A DNA stretch of 64,000 bases from Desulfovibrio aminophilus (GTDB lineage Bacteria; Desulfobacterota; Desulfovibrionia; Desulfovibrionales; Desulfovibrionaceae). The notes beneath the pieces were generated by a model. That model was not told the DNA's origin, did no database searches, and saw only the letters and a program-made list of their open reading frames with translations. The stretch is from assembly GCF_023660105.1 (NCBI RefSeq), contig NZ_JAMHGA010000012.1, positions 1 through 64,000 of the forward strand. Direction: 5' to 3'. Position 1 is the first letter of the stretch. Every line of letters starts with the position of its first letter. Position numbers and translations under genes: made by a program. This document shows, in pieces, positions 48,675 through 56,914 of the stretch.

Positions 48675-49916
48675 ATGAAAATGTGGAGGGGGGTCCGGCC
48701 ATCCTGGCTGGCCGCGTGCATGCTCGTTTGCGTCCTGGCGGCTCCCGGCGCGGCCGGAGCCGCTGGTTTCGCGCTCTATGAATACAGCGCCCGGGGCAAC
48801 GGCATGGCCGGAGCCCTTGCCGCCACGCAGCGGCCCGACGCCTCGGCCGTCGCTTACAATCCCGCCACGCTGACCCAGTTGACTCGGCCGCAGGCAATGG
48901 TGGGCACGACCGTCATCACGCCCACTGCCACGGTGGTCCGCAACGGCGTGGACCAGAAGATCAAGGACCAATCCTTCGTCGTGCCGCACGCCTATTACGT
49001 GCAGCCCCTGTCCGAGAAGGTGGTGCTGGGCATCGGCGAGTTCACGCGCTTCGGCCTGGGCACCAAATATCCGTATGATTGGGGCGGGGCGGCCAAGATG
49101 TACGATGTGCTCTTCGAGTCCTATTCCGTTGCCCCCACCCTGGCCTTCCGCTGCACGGACGACTTGAGCATCGGCGTGGGCCTTGAGGTCATGAAGGCCT
49201 CGGTGGACATCAGGCGGCACATCGCGGCGGGCGGCAGCGACTTCGATATGCATCTCCAATCCGAAGGCGTGGCCATCGGCGGCAACATTTCCGCTCTGTA
49301 CAAGTTCAACGAGGAATGGGCCGCTGGCCTCGTCATCCGTACTCCCATGGACCTCTACGGCTCCGGCACGGTGAGCTACTCCGGCGCCCGTGCCGCGCCG
49401 TTCAATGCCTATCGGGAGGGCGACATGAGCATGACCACCACCCTGCCCGACAGCTACACCCTGGCCGTAAGCTGGACGCCCAACGAGCAGTTCAGCATGG
49501 AGGCGGGGGCCACGTTCACCCGCTGGGAACAGTACGACAACTTCAAGTATGATTTCGACAACAACCCGCCCGCCGACACCACGGACTGGAAGTACTGGCG
49601 CAACGTCTGGCGATTGAACGTGGGCGCGGAATACTGGGCCACCGACTGGCTGGCCGTGCGCGCCGGTTACGTTTGGGACCAGGAGCCCATCCGTGACGGC
49701 TACGAGGACTACATGGTGCCTGGAAACGACCGCCAGATGGTCACCAGCGGCCTGGGCTTCAAATGGGATTCCCTGACCCTGGACCTCTCCTACCAGTATC
49801 TTTGGGCCAAGAATCGCGACAACTTCGCCATCTCGGAACCGTTCGCCACGCCCAACGTGAGTTTCAAGGACAACCACGTGCATCTCATCGGCGCGACCGT
49901 GGGATACCTGTTCTAG
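48675..49916 (+). CDS. OmpP1/FadL-family outer-membrane transport protein
   Basis: A 413-residue protein from ATG 48675 with AGGGGGG upstream. Residues ~1-28 are a signal peptide (WLAACMLVCVLAAPGAAGA). The mature N-terminus GFALYEYSARGNGMAGALAATQRPDASAVAYNPATL is the FadL hatch signature. The rest alternates hydrophobic/polar residues as a beta barrel and ends LIGATVGYLF with a terminal Phe. FadL proteins pass hydrophobic substrates such as long-chain fatty acids across the outer membrane. The substrate here is unknown. Confidence 0.92.
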   Translation: MKMWRGVRPSWLAACMLVCVLAAPGAAGAAGFALYEYSARGNGMAGALAATQRPDASAVAYNPATLTQLTRPQAMVGTTVITPTATVVRNGVDQKIKDQSFVVPHAYYVQPLSEKVVLGIGEFTRFGLGTKYPYDWGGAAKMYDVLFESYSVAPTLAFRCTDDLSIGVGLEVMKASVDIRRHIAAGGSDFDMHLQSEGVAIGGNISALYKFNEEWAAGLVIRTPMDLYGSGTVSYSGARAAPFNAYREGDMSMTTTLPDSYTLAVSWTPNEQFSMEAGATFTRWEQYDNFKYDFDNNPPADTTDWKYWRNVWRLNVGAEYWATDWLAVRAGYVWDQEPIRDGYEDYMVPGNDRQMVTSGLGFKWDSLTLDLSYQYLWAKNRDNFAISEPFATPNVSFKDNHVHLIGATVGYLF

Positions 49917-49942
49917 ACGCATCCGCTTCTTCCGGTCATACG

Positions 49943-49966
49943 CGGGGGGCTCCGGCCCCCCGTTTT
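49943..49966 (+). terminator. Rho-independent terminator after FadL-like gene
   Basis: CGGGGGG and CCCCCCG form a 7-bp stem around CTCCGG, followed by TTTTC. Confidence 0.85.
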
Positions 49967-50025
49967 CTTTCCAGCGGGGCCGTGCTAGCTCATAAGGACC
50001 GCATCCGGCCGACGAGGAACCCCGC

Positions 50026-50757
50026 ATGATCAGCGCCGAATCCATCTGTTTCTCCTATGATGGCGCGCAGGCTCTGCGCGACGTGAGCTTCGGGATAGAG
50101 GCCGGGAGCCTGACGCTCCTGGCCGGGGCCAACGGCGGGGGCAAGTCCACGCTCCTGACCCTGCTCGCGGGTCTGGCGAGTCCCGATTCCGGCCGCCTGC
50201 TCGTGGATGGACTGGCCATTCCCGGACAGGAGCGCGATCTGCGGCGCATGGGCCGCCTCGTGGTACAGGACGCGGACCTTCAGATCCTGGGGGCCACGGT
50301 GGGCGAGGACCTCCTCCTGGGACGGCTCGGGGCGGACGCGGACAGGGCCAGGGACATGGCCGCGCGCTTCGGCCTGGCCGAGACCTGGGACCAACCCGCG
50401 CAGGCCCTGTCCTGGGGCATGCGCCGCAAACTCTGCCTGGCCGCCGCCCTGTTGGACGATCCCCGCCTGCTTCTTCTGGATGAGCCCTTCGCCGGACTCG
50501 ACTATCCCGGGGCGCTGGAGATGCGGCGCATCCTCGCGGAAAACCGCCGGAACGGTCTGACCCAGGTGGTGGCGGTCCACGATCTGGACCCGGTGGCCGA
50601 TCTGGCCGACCGGATGCTCGTGCTCGACCAGGGGCGTCTCGTCCTCGCCGGTCCGCCCGCGGCGGTCATGGACGGATTGCTGCTCCACGGGGTGCGGCCG
50701 CCGTGCTCCTGGCTGGCCGGGAAGACGCTCTTTCCCTGGGACGAGAGCCGTGACTGA
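50026..50757 (+). CDS. cbiO: Energy-coupling-factor-type ABC ATPase (CbiO-like) with altered signature
   Basis: A 243-residue ATPase from ATG 50026. Walker A is GANGGGKST (~33-41), the Q-loop VVQDADLQILGATVGEDLLLG is CbiO-like, Walker B is LLLLDEP and the H-loop His is in AVHDLDP. The ABC signature, normally LSGGQ, reads LSWGM in QALSWGMRRKLCLAAAL. This is a marked departure and could affect ATP hydrolysis. The next gene, overlapping by 8 bases, is the CbiQ/EcfT membrane partner. A nickel or cobalt substrate is likely by family, but no substrate-binding CbiM/NikM gene is adjacent. Confidence 0.88.
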   Translation: MISAESICFSYDGAQALRDVSFGIEAGSLTLLAGANGGGKSTLLTLLAGLASPDSGRLLVDGLAIPGQERDLRRMGRLVVQDADLQILGATVGEDLLLGRLGADADRARDMAARFGLAETWDQPAQALSWGMRRKLCLAAALLDDPRLLLLDEPFAGLDYPGALEMRRILAENRRNGLTQVVAVHDLDPVADLADRMLVLDQGRLVLAGPPAAVMDGLLLHGVRPPCSWLAGKTLFPWDESRD

Positions 50758-51457
50758 GGCCGCGCGGCGTCTGTTCGGCCTGGACCCCCGGCTCAAGCTC
50801 GGCTGGGCGCTGATCGCGGGAGGGCTGATCTGGCATGGAGGCACGCCCGGCCTCCTGGCCTGGATTCTGGTCTTGGGGGCCCTGGTGGCGCTGCTTCGGC
50901 CGCTGGGGCGCGACCTGTCCCGCCTCTGGCGCGGCGGCGCGTTGTTCGCCCTGTTCTGGGGCGCGCTCCAGGCCGGATTGCTCTGGTTGGACGGGGCTCC
51001 GTCCCTCCTTGTTCTGGGGCAGGCCTCCCAGCTGGCCCTGCGGCTTTTCGCCCTGGTGCTGCTGGGCCTGGGCCTGGTTCTGTCCACCCCGCCGAGGCAG
51101 AGCGGACTGGCCCTGGCCTGGGCCGGACGGCCCGTGCTCGGGGTCCGCGCCTGGGAACCGGCATTGGCCCTGACGCTCATGATCCATTTTCTGCCCCAGT
51201 GCCGGCGCGCCATGCGTGGGGTGCGGCTCGGGCTGGAACAGCGGCGGCTTGGCCTGCCGCTTACGCGCCGTTGGGCCCTGTTCGCCTCGGCCGTGCTGCG
51301 GGCCCTGGGGCGGCGGACCTGGGAGCAGACCCTGGCCGTGGCCTCGCGGGGTCTGGATGATCCCGAGGCCTGGATCGGAAGATTCCCGCCGCCGGACCGG
51401 AGCTGGCTGGCGGCCGGGGCGTTGCTGGCGCTACTCGGCGTGTTCTCGTTTTCGTGA
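50750..51457 (+). CDS. cbiQ: CbiQ/EcfT-family ECF transporter transmembrane subunit
   Basis: A 235-residue integral membrane protein, start GTG 50750 within the cbiO stop region. It has the EcfT plan: hydrophobic helices at ~15-110, a cytoplasmic coupling segment (RLGLEQRRLGLPL and VASRGLDDPEAW, the latter resembling the Ala-Arg-Gly coupling motif) and a final helix. It links the ATPase to a substrate-binding S component not seen here. Its last 27 bases overlap the 3' end of the convergent MauE-like gene. Confidence 0.85.
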   Translation: MTEAARRLFGLDPRLKLGWALIAGGLIWHGGTPGLLAWILVLGALVALLRPLGRDLSRLWRGGALFALFWGALQAGLLWLDGAPSLLVLGQASQLALRLFALVLLGLGLVLSTPPRQSGLALAWAGRPVLGVRAWEPALALTLMIHFLPQCRRAMRGVRLGLEQRRLGLPLTRRWALFASAVLRALGRRTWEQTLAVASRGLDDPEAWIGRFPPPDRSWLAAGALLALLGVFSFS

Positions 51458-51853
51458 GAGCGACAATACGGCCAGGGACAGGAGGAGCAGGCCGCTGTCG
51501 CGCAGCAGGGCCAGCGAGAGGTTGCTCGCGTTCGAGGGGTCCGTGCTGAAGCAGCCGCAGGCGATGTCCAGGCCGCGCCAGAGGGCCGAGGCCTCGGCGG
51601 AGAGGAAGGTCGCCATGAGCAGCGAACAGAGCAGGGCCGCGCCGCCGGACAGCGCGCCCACGACCAGGGACAGGCCGCAGAGCAGCTCCACCCAGGGCAG
51701 GAGCACGGCCGACGGGCCCACCAGCGCGCCGGGCAGGATGCGGTAGTTCAGGATGATTTGGCCGAAGGCCTCGGGGTGGAGCAGCTTGTCCCAGCAGGCG
51801 GCCAGGAAGACCAGGCCGAGCGCTACGCGGAGCAGGAGCGCGAACCGTTTCAT
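51431..51853 (-). CDS. MauE/DoxX-family redox-associated membrane protein
   Basis: A 140-residue protein, ATG at 51853, with four membrane helices (~5-25, ~45-70, ~72-95, ~115-133). LRVALGLVFLAACWDKLLHPEAFG is the DoxX/MauE start and DIACGCFSTDP near ~100 holds a Cys pair typical of MauE-like redox partners. It overlaps the rhodanese gene by 4 bases (ATGA), so the two are cotranslated and probably act together in periplasmic thiol/sulfur chemistry (inference). Confidence 0.82.
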   Translation of the reverse strand: MKRFALLLRVALGLVFLAACWDKLLHPEAFGQIILNYRILPGALVGPSAVLLPWVELLCGLSLVVGALSGGAALLCSLLMATFLSAEASALWRGLDIACGCFSTDPSNASNLSLALLRDSGLLLLSLAVLSLSRKREHAE

Positions 51854-52338
51854 TCGGAACGCTCCAGCGGGCCCCGGGTCATGATCCAGCCCTCGATGCC
51901 GTTTTCCAGCACGGCCACGTCCAGGCCGTGGCGGAGCAGGGCCTCGGCCACCGCGTGGCTCGCGCCGCAGGCCATGCCGTCGCAGTAGACCACGATGGTC
52001 TTGTCTCGGGGAAGATCGGCGCCCTTGCCCTCGGCCGCCTGCTTCGGGGGCAGGCTGACGGCCTTGGGCACGTGGGCCATGGCGTAGGCCTCGGGCTCGC
52101 GTGCGTCCACGAACACGGCCCGGCCCTCGCTGAGCAGGGCCGCCGCCTGGAGCGGGGAGAGGGTCTTGAAGCGGAGGCGCATGGCCTCGGCCTCGCGCTG
52201 GGCGAAGTTCTCCAGCAGGGGAATGCCGTCGGGACGGAGTGCGTTGACCCCGGCCGCCAGGGGCAGGGCCAGGAGCAGCAGGAGCATCGCCTCCTTGAGC
52301 ATGCGGCGCGTGGAACGGGAACTCATGGCGGGATTCAT
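51850..52338 (-). CDS. Membrane-anchored periplasmic rhodanese-like protein
   Basis: A 162-residue protein. ATG 52338 is chosen; ATG 52326 and TTG 52362 are alternatives, none with a good ribosome site. One N-terminal hydrophobic helix (EAMLLLLLALPLAAGVNAL) anchors or exports it. The rhodanese domain (~55-160) has AVFVDAREPEAYAMAHVPKA and the active-site loop VVYCDGMACGASHAVAEAL, with the persulfide Cys in YCDGMAC. It should move sulfur or act in thiol redox outside the cytoplasm. It is coupled to the MauE-like gene. Confidence 0.85.
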   Translation of the reverse strand: MNPAMSSRSTRRMLKEAMLLLLLALPLAAGVNALRPDGIPLLENFAQREAEAMRLRFKTLSPLQAAALLSEGRAVFVDAREPEAYAMAHVPKAVSLPPKQAAEGKGADLPRDKTIVVYCDGMACGASHAVAEALLRHGLDVAVLENGIEGWIMTRGPLERSE

Positions 52339-52406
52339 ACTGAAACGCGGGCTTTCTTGCAATGCCGCCGTCGGCGCGGTATTTTGACCAGGATGGAGGT
52401 GCCGCC

Positions 52407-53246
52407 ATGCTGCAGATGACCGCCGAAGAGGCCCGAACCTTTCTGGAAAGCCGTTCGGCCGAGGAACACACCCTGTTGGATGTCCGGCAGCCCTTCGAAT
52501 ACCAGGAGTTTCATCTGCCGGGAGCGCGCCTCGTTCCCTTGGAGGAACTGGCCGAGCGGGCTGGCGAACTCCGGCCGGACAAACCCCTGCTCGTCTATTG
52601 CCGCTCCGGGCGCCGCAGCATGGCCGCCGCCGGACTCCTGGAGGGCCTGGGTTTTTCCCGGGTGATCAACCTGCGGGGCGGCATCGCGGCCTGGCGGGGC
52701 GGAGTGGCCGTGGGACCGGACCATCAGGGGTTGGAGTTCTGCCTCGCGGCGGCGGGCAAGGGCGATGTGCTGCTGCTGGCCTGCGGAATGGAGATGGCGC
52801 TTCAGGAGTTTTACGAGGACCTCATGGCCCGGGCCGAGAGCCAGGACGTGCGGCTGGCGTTCCGGCAGCTGGCCGGGTTCGAGGTGCGGCATCGGGAGCG
52901 GCTTTACCGCCTTTACGCCAAGGAAACCGACGGGAGCCTGGACCGCGAGGCGTTCGAGGCCGAGGCCCTGGTCCGGGCCCGGACCGCGCGCGGCGAGGCC
53001 CTGGCCGAGGGCGGCGTCGAGCCCGGGCATTTCCTGGAAGCCGGCCCGCGCGTGGCCGATCCCCGGGACGCTCTGGAACTGGCCATGCAGTTCGAGGCCC
53101 AGGCCCTGGATTTCTATCTGCGCTGCTCCGATCAGGAGCACGCCGACCAGGGGACGGCCAAGATGCTTCTGCAACTGGGGCAGGAGGAACGGGCCCATTT
53201 GCGCATGCTCGGCGCGTTGCTGGAACGTCGGGCCGAGCAGGCTTGA
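52407..53246 (+). CDS. Rhodanese-ferritin-like diiron fusion protein
   Basis: A 279-residue protein from ATG 52407 (GGAGGT upstream). Residues ~1-105 are a cytoplasmic rhodanese (TLLDVRQPFEYQEFHLPGA, LLVYCRSGRRSM with active Cys). Residues ~115-275 are a ferritin-like four-helix domain carrying a full set of candidate diiron ligands: Glu in MEMALQEFY, ExxH in EVRHRERLY, Glu in MQFEAQALDFY and ExxH in EERAHL. It joins sulfur transfer with a rubrerythrin-like centre in one chain. It is divergent from the rhodanese-MauE pair with 68 bases between starts. Confidence 0.88.
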   Translation: MLQMTAEEARTFLESRSAEEHTLLDVRQPFEYQEFHLPGARLVPLEELAERAGELRPDKPLLVYCRSGRRSMAAAGLLEGLGFSRVINLRGGIAAWRGGVAVGPDHQGLEFCLAAAGKGDVLLLACGMEMALQEFYEDLMARAESQDVRLAFRQLAGFEVRHRERLYRLYAKETDGSLDREAFEAEALVRARTARGEALAEGGVEPGHFLEAGPRVADPRDALELAMQFEAQALDFYLRCSDQEHADQGTAKMLLQLGQEERAHLRMLGALLERRAEQA

Positions 53247-53253
53247 CGGCCCG

Positions 53254-54147
53254 TCAGGCGGTTTTCGTCCCCATGGCCTTGCGGGCCGTGAGCATGCGGG
53301 CGTTGGGCAGGATGATTCCGGCCACGATGAAGACCACGCCGAAGAGCTGCAGGGCCACCACCTGCTCGCCGAGGATCAGCCCGGCCGCCGCCAGGGTGGC
53401 CACCGGCTCGAAGGTGGAGAAGATGGAGGTCCAGGCGCTGCCGATCTTCTCGATGGCCAGGTAGAGCAGGGAAATGGCCAGGGCCGTGGGCACGATGCCG
53501 AGGCTCAGGCCGATGCCCAGGCGCTCGAAGGTGTTCAGCTGGAAGATCGTTCCCGGGCCGTTGATCACGGTGAAGGCCAGGGCCGCGAACAGGACCACGA
53601 AGAAGGTGGCCTGGAGCGGCTCTTCGTTTTTCAGCAGGAGCTGGACCGCGATGAGATAGGCGGAGAACAGGAGCATGGAGACCAGGGCGTAGAACACTCC
53701 CGCGCCCGAGAGCCCCTTGAGGAAGGCGTCGTAGAAGACCAGGGCGCAGCCGAGCATGACCAGGGTGAGGGAGGCGACGACGCAGCGGTCGATGCGCAGT
53801 CGGAAGATCAGGGCCGAGAGCAGGGTCACGGCCACGGGATAGAAATAGAACACCAGGGCCGTGGTGGAGGCCGGAATCCGCTCCAGGGCCATGAAGAAGA
53901 GCACGCTCTGGAGGACGTAGAACACGCAGCCCAGCAGCGCGGCCTTGGCCAGAAGGCGGGGGCTCGGCCGCAGGGCGGCGGGATTGCGGATGAGCAGGAC
54001 CACGGCCAGGATGAGCGCGCCGAAGGCGAAGCGGTGCTGGAGCATGCCCCAGGTGTCCATGCCCGCGGCGAAGCCGAGCTTGGCCATGATGGCCATCATG
54101 CCGTAGCAGATGGCCGAAATGACGGAATAGACCATTCCCCGGATCAT
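53254..54147 (-). CDS. EamA-family (DMT) transporter
   Basis: A 297-residue integral membrane protein, ATG at 54147 with GGAGGA upstream. It has ten predicted helices in two EamA repeats (FVYYP-type pattern TTALVFYFYPVAVTLLSALIF and SIFSTFEPVATLAAAGLILGEQV). EamA proteins export metabolites such as amino acids, but the substrate is not predictable. It is the last gene of the long rpsF-to-eamA unit, 25 bases after tlyA. Confidence 0.9.
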   Translation of the reverse strand: MIRGMVYSVISAICYGMMAIMAKLGFAAGMDTWGMLQHRFAFGALILAVVLLIRNPAALRPSPRLLAKAALLGCVFYVLQSVLFFMALERIPASTTALVFYFYPVAVTLLSALIFRLRIDRCVVASLTLVMLGCALVFYDAFLKGLSGAGVFYALVSMLLFSAYLIAVQLLLKNEEPLQATFFVVLFAALAFTVINGPGTIFQLNTFERLGIGLSLGIVPTALAISLLYLAIEKIGSAWTSIFSTFEPVATLAAAGLILGEQVVALQLFGVVFIVAGIILPNARMLTARKAMGTKTA

Positions 54148-54172
54148 GGTTCCTCCAACAAAGGAGGGGACC

Positions 54173-54940
54173 CTACTCTGGAAGCTCCTGACTGCCAAGC
54201 CTTTTGAGCAGGACGAGATATTCCTGGTTGCCCTTCGGGCCCTGGAGGCCGGCCGGAGCCGTTCCGAGGCAGGCCAGGCCGAGCTGCTCCGAACAGAAGC
54301 GCAGCACCGCGTCCACGGCCTCTTGCCGGTCCGCCTCGTCGCGCACCACGCCCTTGTCGGTGCGGCCCGGGCCCAGCTCGAACTGCGGCTTGACGAGGAC
54401 GGCGGCCACCCCGCCGGGCTTGAGGAAACGCAGGCAGCCTTGCAGCACGCGGGTCACGGAGATGAAGGACACGTCGGCGGTGATGCAGTCCACGGGCTCG
54501 GGCAGGAGGTCGTCCGGCGGCTCCTTGAGGTTGACCCGTTCCAGGACCACCACGCGCGGATCCTGGCGCAGCTTCCAGTGCAGCTGGCCGTAGCCCACGT
54601 CGGCGGCGTAGACGCGCAGCGCGCCGTGCTGGAGCAGGCAGTCGGTGAAGCCGCCGGTGGAGGCCCCGGCGTCCAGGCAGACCATGCCCGAGGGATCGAG
54701 GCCCAGGCGCTCGATGGCCGTGAGCAGCTTGAAGCCGCCCCGGCTGACGAAGCGCTCCACGCCCTCGACCAGGAGTTCGGCGTCGGCCGGGAGCATCTGG
54801 CCGGGCTTGGCGATGGGCGTCTTCTGCCCGCGTTCGATGACGAAGGCCTGGCCCGCCATGACGAGGCGCTTGGCCTTCTCGCGGCTTTCGGCCAGGCCCC
54901 GCAGCGCCAGGAGCTGGTCGGCCCGCTCCCGCGCGGCCAT
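54173..54940 (-). CDS. tlyA: TlyA-family rRNA (cytidine-2'-O)-methyltransferase
   Basis: A 255-residue protein, ATG at 54940 overlapping the thrC stop by one base (TGATG). An N-terminal S4 RNA-binding domain (RERADQLLALRGLAESREKAKRLVMAGQAFV) is followed by a Rossmann methyltransferase (VCLDAGASTGGFTDCLLQHGA, ADVSFISV). Known TlyA methylates 16S and/or 23S rRNA and is also called a haemolysin. It is predicted to be cytoplasmic. Confidence 0.93.
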   Translation of the reverse strand: MAARERADQLLALRGLAESREKAKRLVMAGQAFVIERGQKTPIAKPGQMLPADAELLVEGVERFVSRGGFKLLTAIERLGLDPSGMVCLDAGASTGGFTDCLLQHGALRVYAADVGYGQLHWKLRQDPRVVVLERVNLKEPPDDLLPEPVDCITADVSFISVTRVLQGCLRFLKPGGVAAVLVKPQFELGPGRTDKGVVRDEADRQEAVDAVLRFCSEQLGLACLGTAPAGLQGPKGNQEYLVLLKRLGSQELPE

Positions 54941-56385
54941 CAGCGTTTCGTCAGGCCCAGGCGGCGGACCACATTGGCGGCGGCCTTGGCCGTGTATTCC
55001 TCCGGGCTCAGGGCGGCCTTGTCCCCGGGCTGGAGGATCAGCTCGGGCCGGTTGGCCAGGGCCGGGTCGGGCGTGATGCCGAACTCCGGCGGGAAGGTGT
55101 TCTCGAAGTACTGCTGCTGGAAGCCCACGAACTTGAGGTGGTGGGCAGTTGCGTCCAGGATGCAGGACTCACCGGCCGAAACCAGGCCGAGTTCCTTGGC
55201 TCGGCGCGCGCCCGCCAGGCATTCGCCGCCCTGGGTGCAGGCGATGTGGCCGTGGCGGTTGGCCAGGAGCATGCCCTCGATGATGGCCTGTTCCGTGACC
55301 TGGACCACCTGGAAGGAGTTCTCCCCGCCCAGGGCCTCGTAGCGCTCGGCGAAGTGCTTCACGCGGGGGAAGGAGACCGGGTTGCCGATCATGGCCGCCT
55401 GGGCCACGCTCGGGGTCACGGGCACGGGCGCGTAGGTCCGCTTGGCCGGGTCGTCCACGGCGTAGTAGCGGTAGACCGGGTCCGCGTGGTGCGACTGCAC
55501 GCCGAAGATGCGCGGCAGGGTCTCGATGATCCCCAGGTCCAGGAGCTTGAGGAACCCGGCCATGACCGCCGTGATGTTGCCCGCGTTGCCGATGGGCACG
55601 AAGACGCACTTCCCGGCCATGTCCCAGCCGTACCACTGGGCCACCTCGAAGGCGTAGGACTCCTGGCCCAGGATGCGCCAGGCGTTCTTGGAGTTGAGCA
55701 GGGCCACGCGGTAGTTGTCGGCCAGGTACTCGACCACCTTCATGCAGTCGTCGAAGACCCCCGGGACCTCCAGGACGATGGCTCCGCTGCCCAGGGGCTG
55801 GGCCAATTGCTGGGGCGTGACCTTGCCGTGGGGTAGGAGGACCACGCTCTTGATCGGGCCGCCGACGTAGGCCGCGTAGAGGGCCGCCGAGGCCGAGGTG
55901 TCGCCCGTGGAGGCGCAGACCGTGAGCACCTGGTCCCAGCCCTGGCGGCGGATGCAGTGGCGCAGGTAGCTGAAGGCGCAGGCCATGCCCCGGTCCTTGA
56001 AGGACGCGCTCGGGTTCTGGCCGTCGTTCTTGTAGGCCGTGCGCAGCCCGGTGATCTCCCGCAGGGCCGGGCTGGACTCCACGATGGGCGTGTTGCCCTC
56101 GCCCAGGCAGACGATGTCCTCGGGCTCCAGCACCGGGGCCATGAGTTCGTAGAAGCGGAAGATGCCGCGCAGGGCCGGATCCTTGGAGGCCGCGCGGGCG
56201 TCGAATATCTCCCGCCATTCCCGGCCGGAGGTCTTCTTCAGGCTGTCGAAGGTCGTGTCGCGCAGCAGGAAGACGCCGCCGCATTCGGGACAGGTGTAGA
56301 GCAGCTCGTCGATGCCGTAGGTCTTGCCGCAGCCCAGGCAGTGGTATTCCATGACGCCGCGGTAGGTGGGAAAGTGCGGTTTCAT
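54940..56385 (-). CDS. thrC: Threonine synthase
   Basis: A 481-residue PLP enzyme, ATG at 56385. A zinc-ribbon-like start (YHCLGCGKTYGIDELLYTCPECGGVF) precedes the catalytic domain. The PLP Lys is in NPSASFKDRGM (~130) and the phosphate-binding loop is STGDTSASAAL; VPIGNAGNITA is a further signature. It makes threonine from O-phosphohomoserine. It starts 19 bases after the DUF456 gene. Confidence 0.95.
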   Translation of the reverse strand: MKPHFPTYRGVMEYHCLGCGKTYGIDELLYTCPECGGVFLLRDTTFDSLKKTSGREWREIFDARAASKDPALRGIFRFYELMAPVLEPEDIVCLGEGNTPIVESSPALREITGLRTAYKNDGQNPSASFKDRGMACAFSYLRHCIRRQGWDQVLTVCASTGDTSASAALYAAYVGGPIKSVVLLPHGKVTPQQLAQPLGSGAIVLEVPGVFDDCMKVVEYLADNYRVALLNSKNAWRILGQESYAFEVAQWYGWDMAGKCVFVPIGNAGNITAVMAGFLKLLDLGIIETLPRIFGVQSHHADPVYRYYAVDDPAKRTYAPVPVTPSVAQAAMIGNPVSFPRVKHFAERYEALGGENSFQVVQVTEQAIIEGMLLANRHGHIACTQGGECLAGARRAKELGLVSAGESCILDATAHHLKFVGFQQQYFENTFPPEFGITPDPALANRPELILQPGDKAALSPEEYTAKAAANVVRRLGLTKR

Positions 56386-56404
56386 CCGGGGTCTCCGAAT
56401 TCGG

Positions 56405-56914
56405 TTAGGGCCAGACGCGCGGCATGCTCAGGATGACCATGACCGCGCCCAGGCTCATTTTCAGGGTGGTGCCCAGGGCCTTGCCCCAGAAAGCGCCCGT
56501 GGCCGCGCGCCGGGCCGCCGGGAAGTCCTTGCCCTGGATGAGTTCGATGAGCAGGCAGCCGGCGAAGGCCCCGGCCAGGGAGCCGGCGAGCGCGCCCAGG
56601 CCGAAGAGGAAGGGGGCCCCCAGGATCGCCCCGGCGATGGCCCCGACGATGCCGCCCAGGTTGCCCTTGGCGCTGGCGCCGTACTTGCGCGCGCCGTGGG
56701 CCTGGGCCGCGAACTCGGCGGCCTCTCCCGCCAGGGTCAGGGCCAGGAGCAGGCCCATGAACAGCCAGGTCATGCCGCCGGGCTGGGCCGGATGCAGCCA
56801 GGTCCAGGCGGCCAGCAGCGTCAGGGCCACCCAGTTGGCGGGCAGGCCGAAGACGTGCAGGAACTGCACGGCCGTGACCAGGGAGAGGAAGAGCGCGGCC
56901 CAGACATGGTCCAT
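56405..56914 (-). CDS. DUF456-family membrane protein
   Basis: A 169-residue protein, ATG at 56914 overlapping the paaK stop by one base (TGATG), with GAGGAA upstream. Four to five hydrophobic helices alternate with glycine-rich stretches (GNLGGIVGAIAGAILGAPFLFGLGALAGSLAGA read across the region). It matches the DUF456 layout, a family without known function. Coupling to paaK suggests shared expression. Confidence 0.82.
   Translation of the reverse strand: MDHVWAALFLSLVTAVQFLHVFGLPANWVALTLLAAWTWLHPAQPGGMTWLFMGLLLALTLAGEAAEFAAQAHGARKYGASAKGNLGGIVGAIAGAILGAPFLFGLGALAGSLAGAFAGCLLIELIQGKDFPAARRAATGAFWGKALGTTLKMSLGAVMVILSMPRVWP

Noticed and set aside
49917-50025. A cobalamin or NiCo riboswitch before cbiO
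   Set aside because: The 109-base gap holds only the FadL terminator and a short leader; no conserved riboswitch boxes are visible.
53244-53256. Short palindrome TGACGGCCCGTCA as terminator between the rhodanese-ferritin gene and eamA
   Set aside because: Six-base arms with a one-base centre, overlapping both stop codons and lacking a T-tract; too weak to call.
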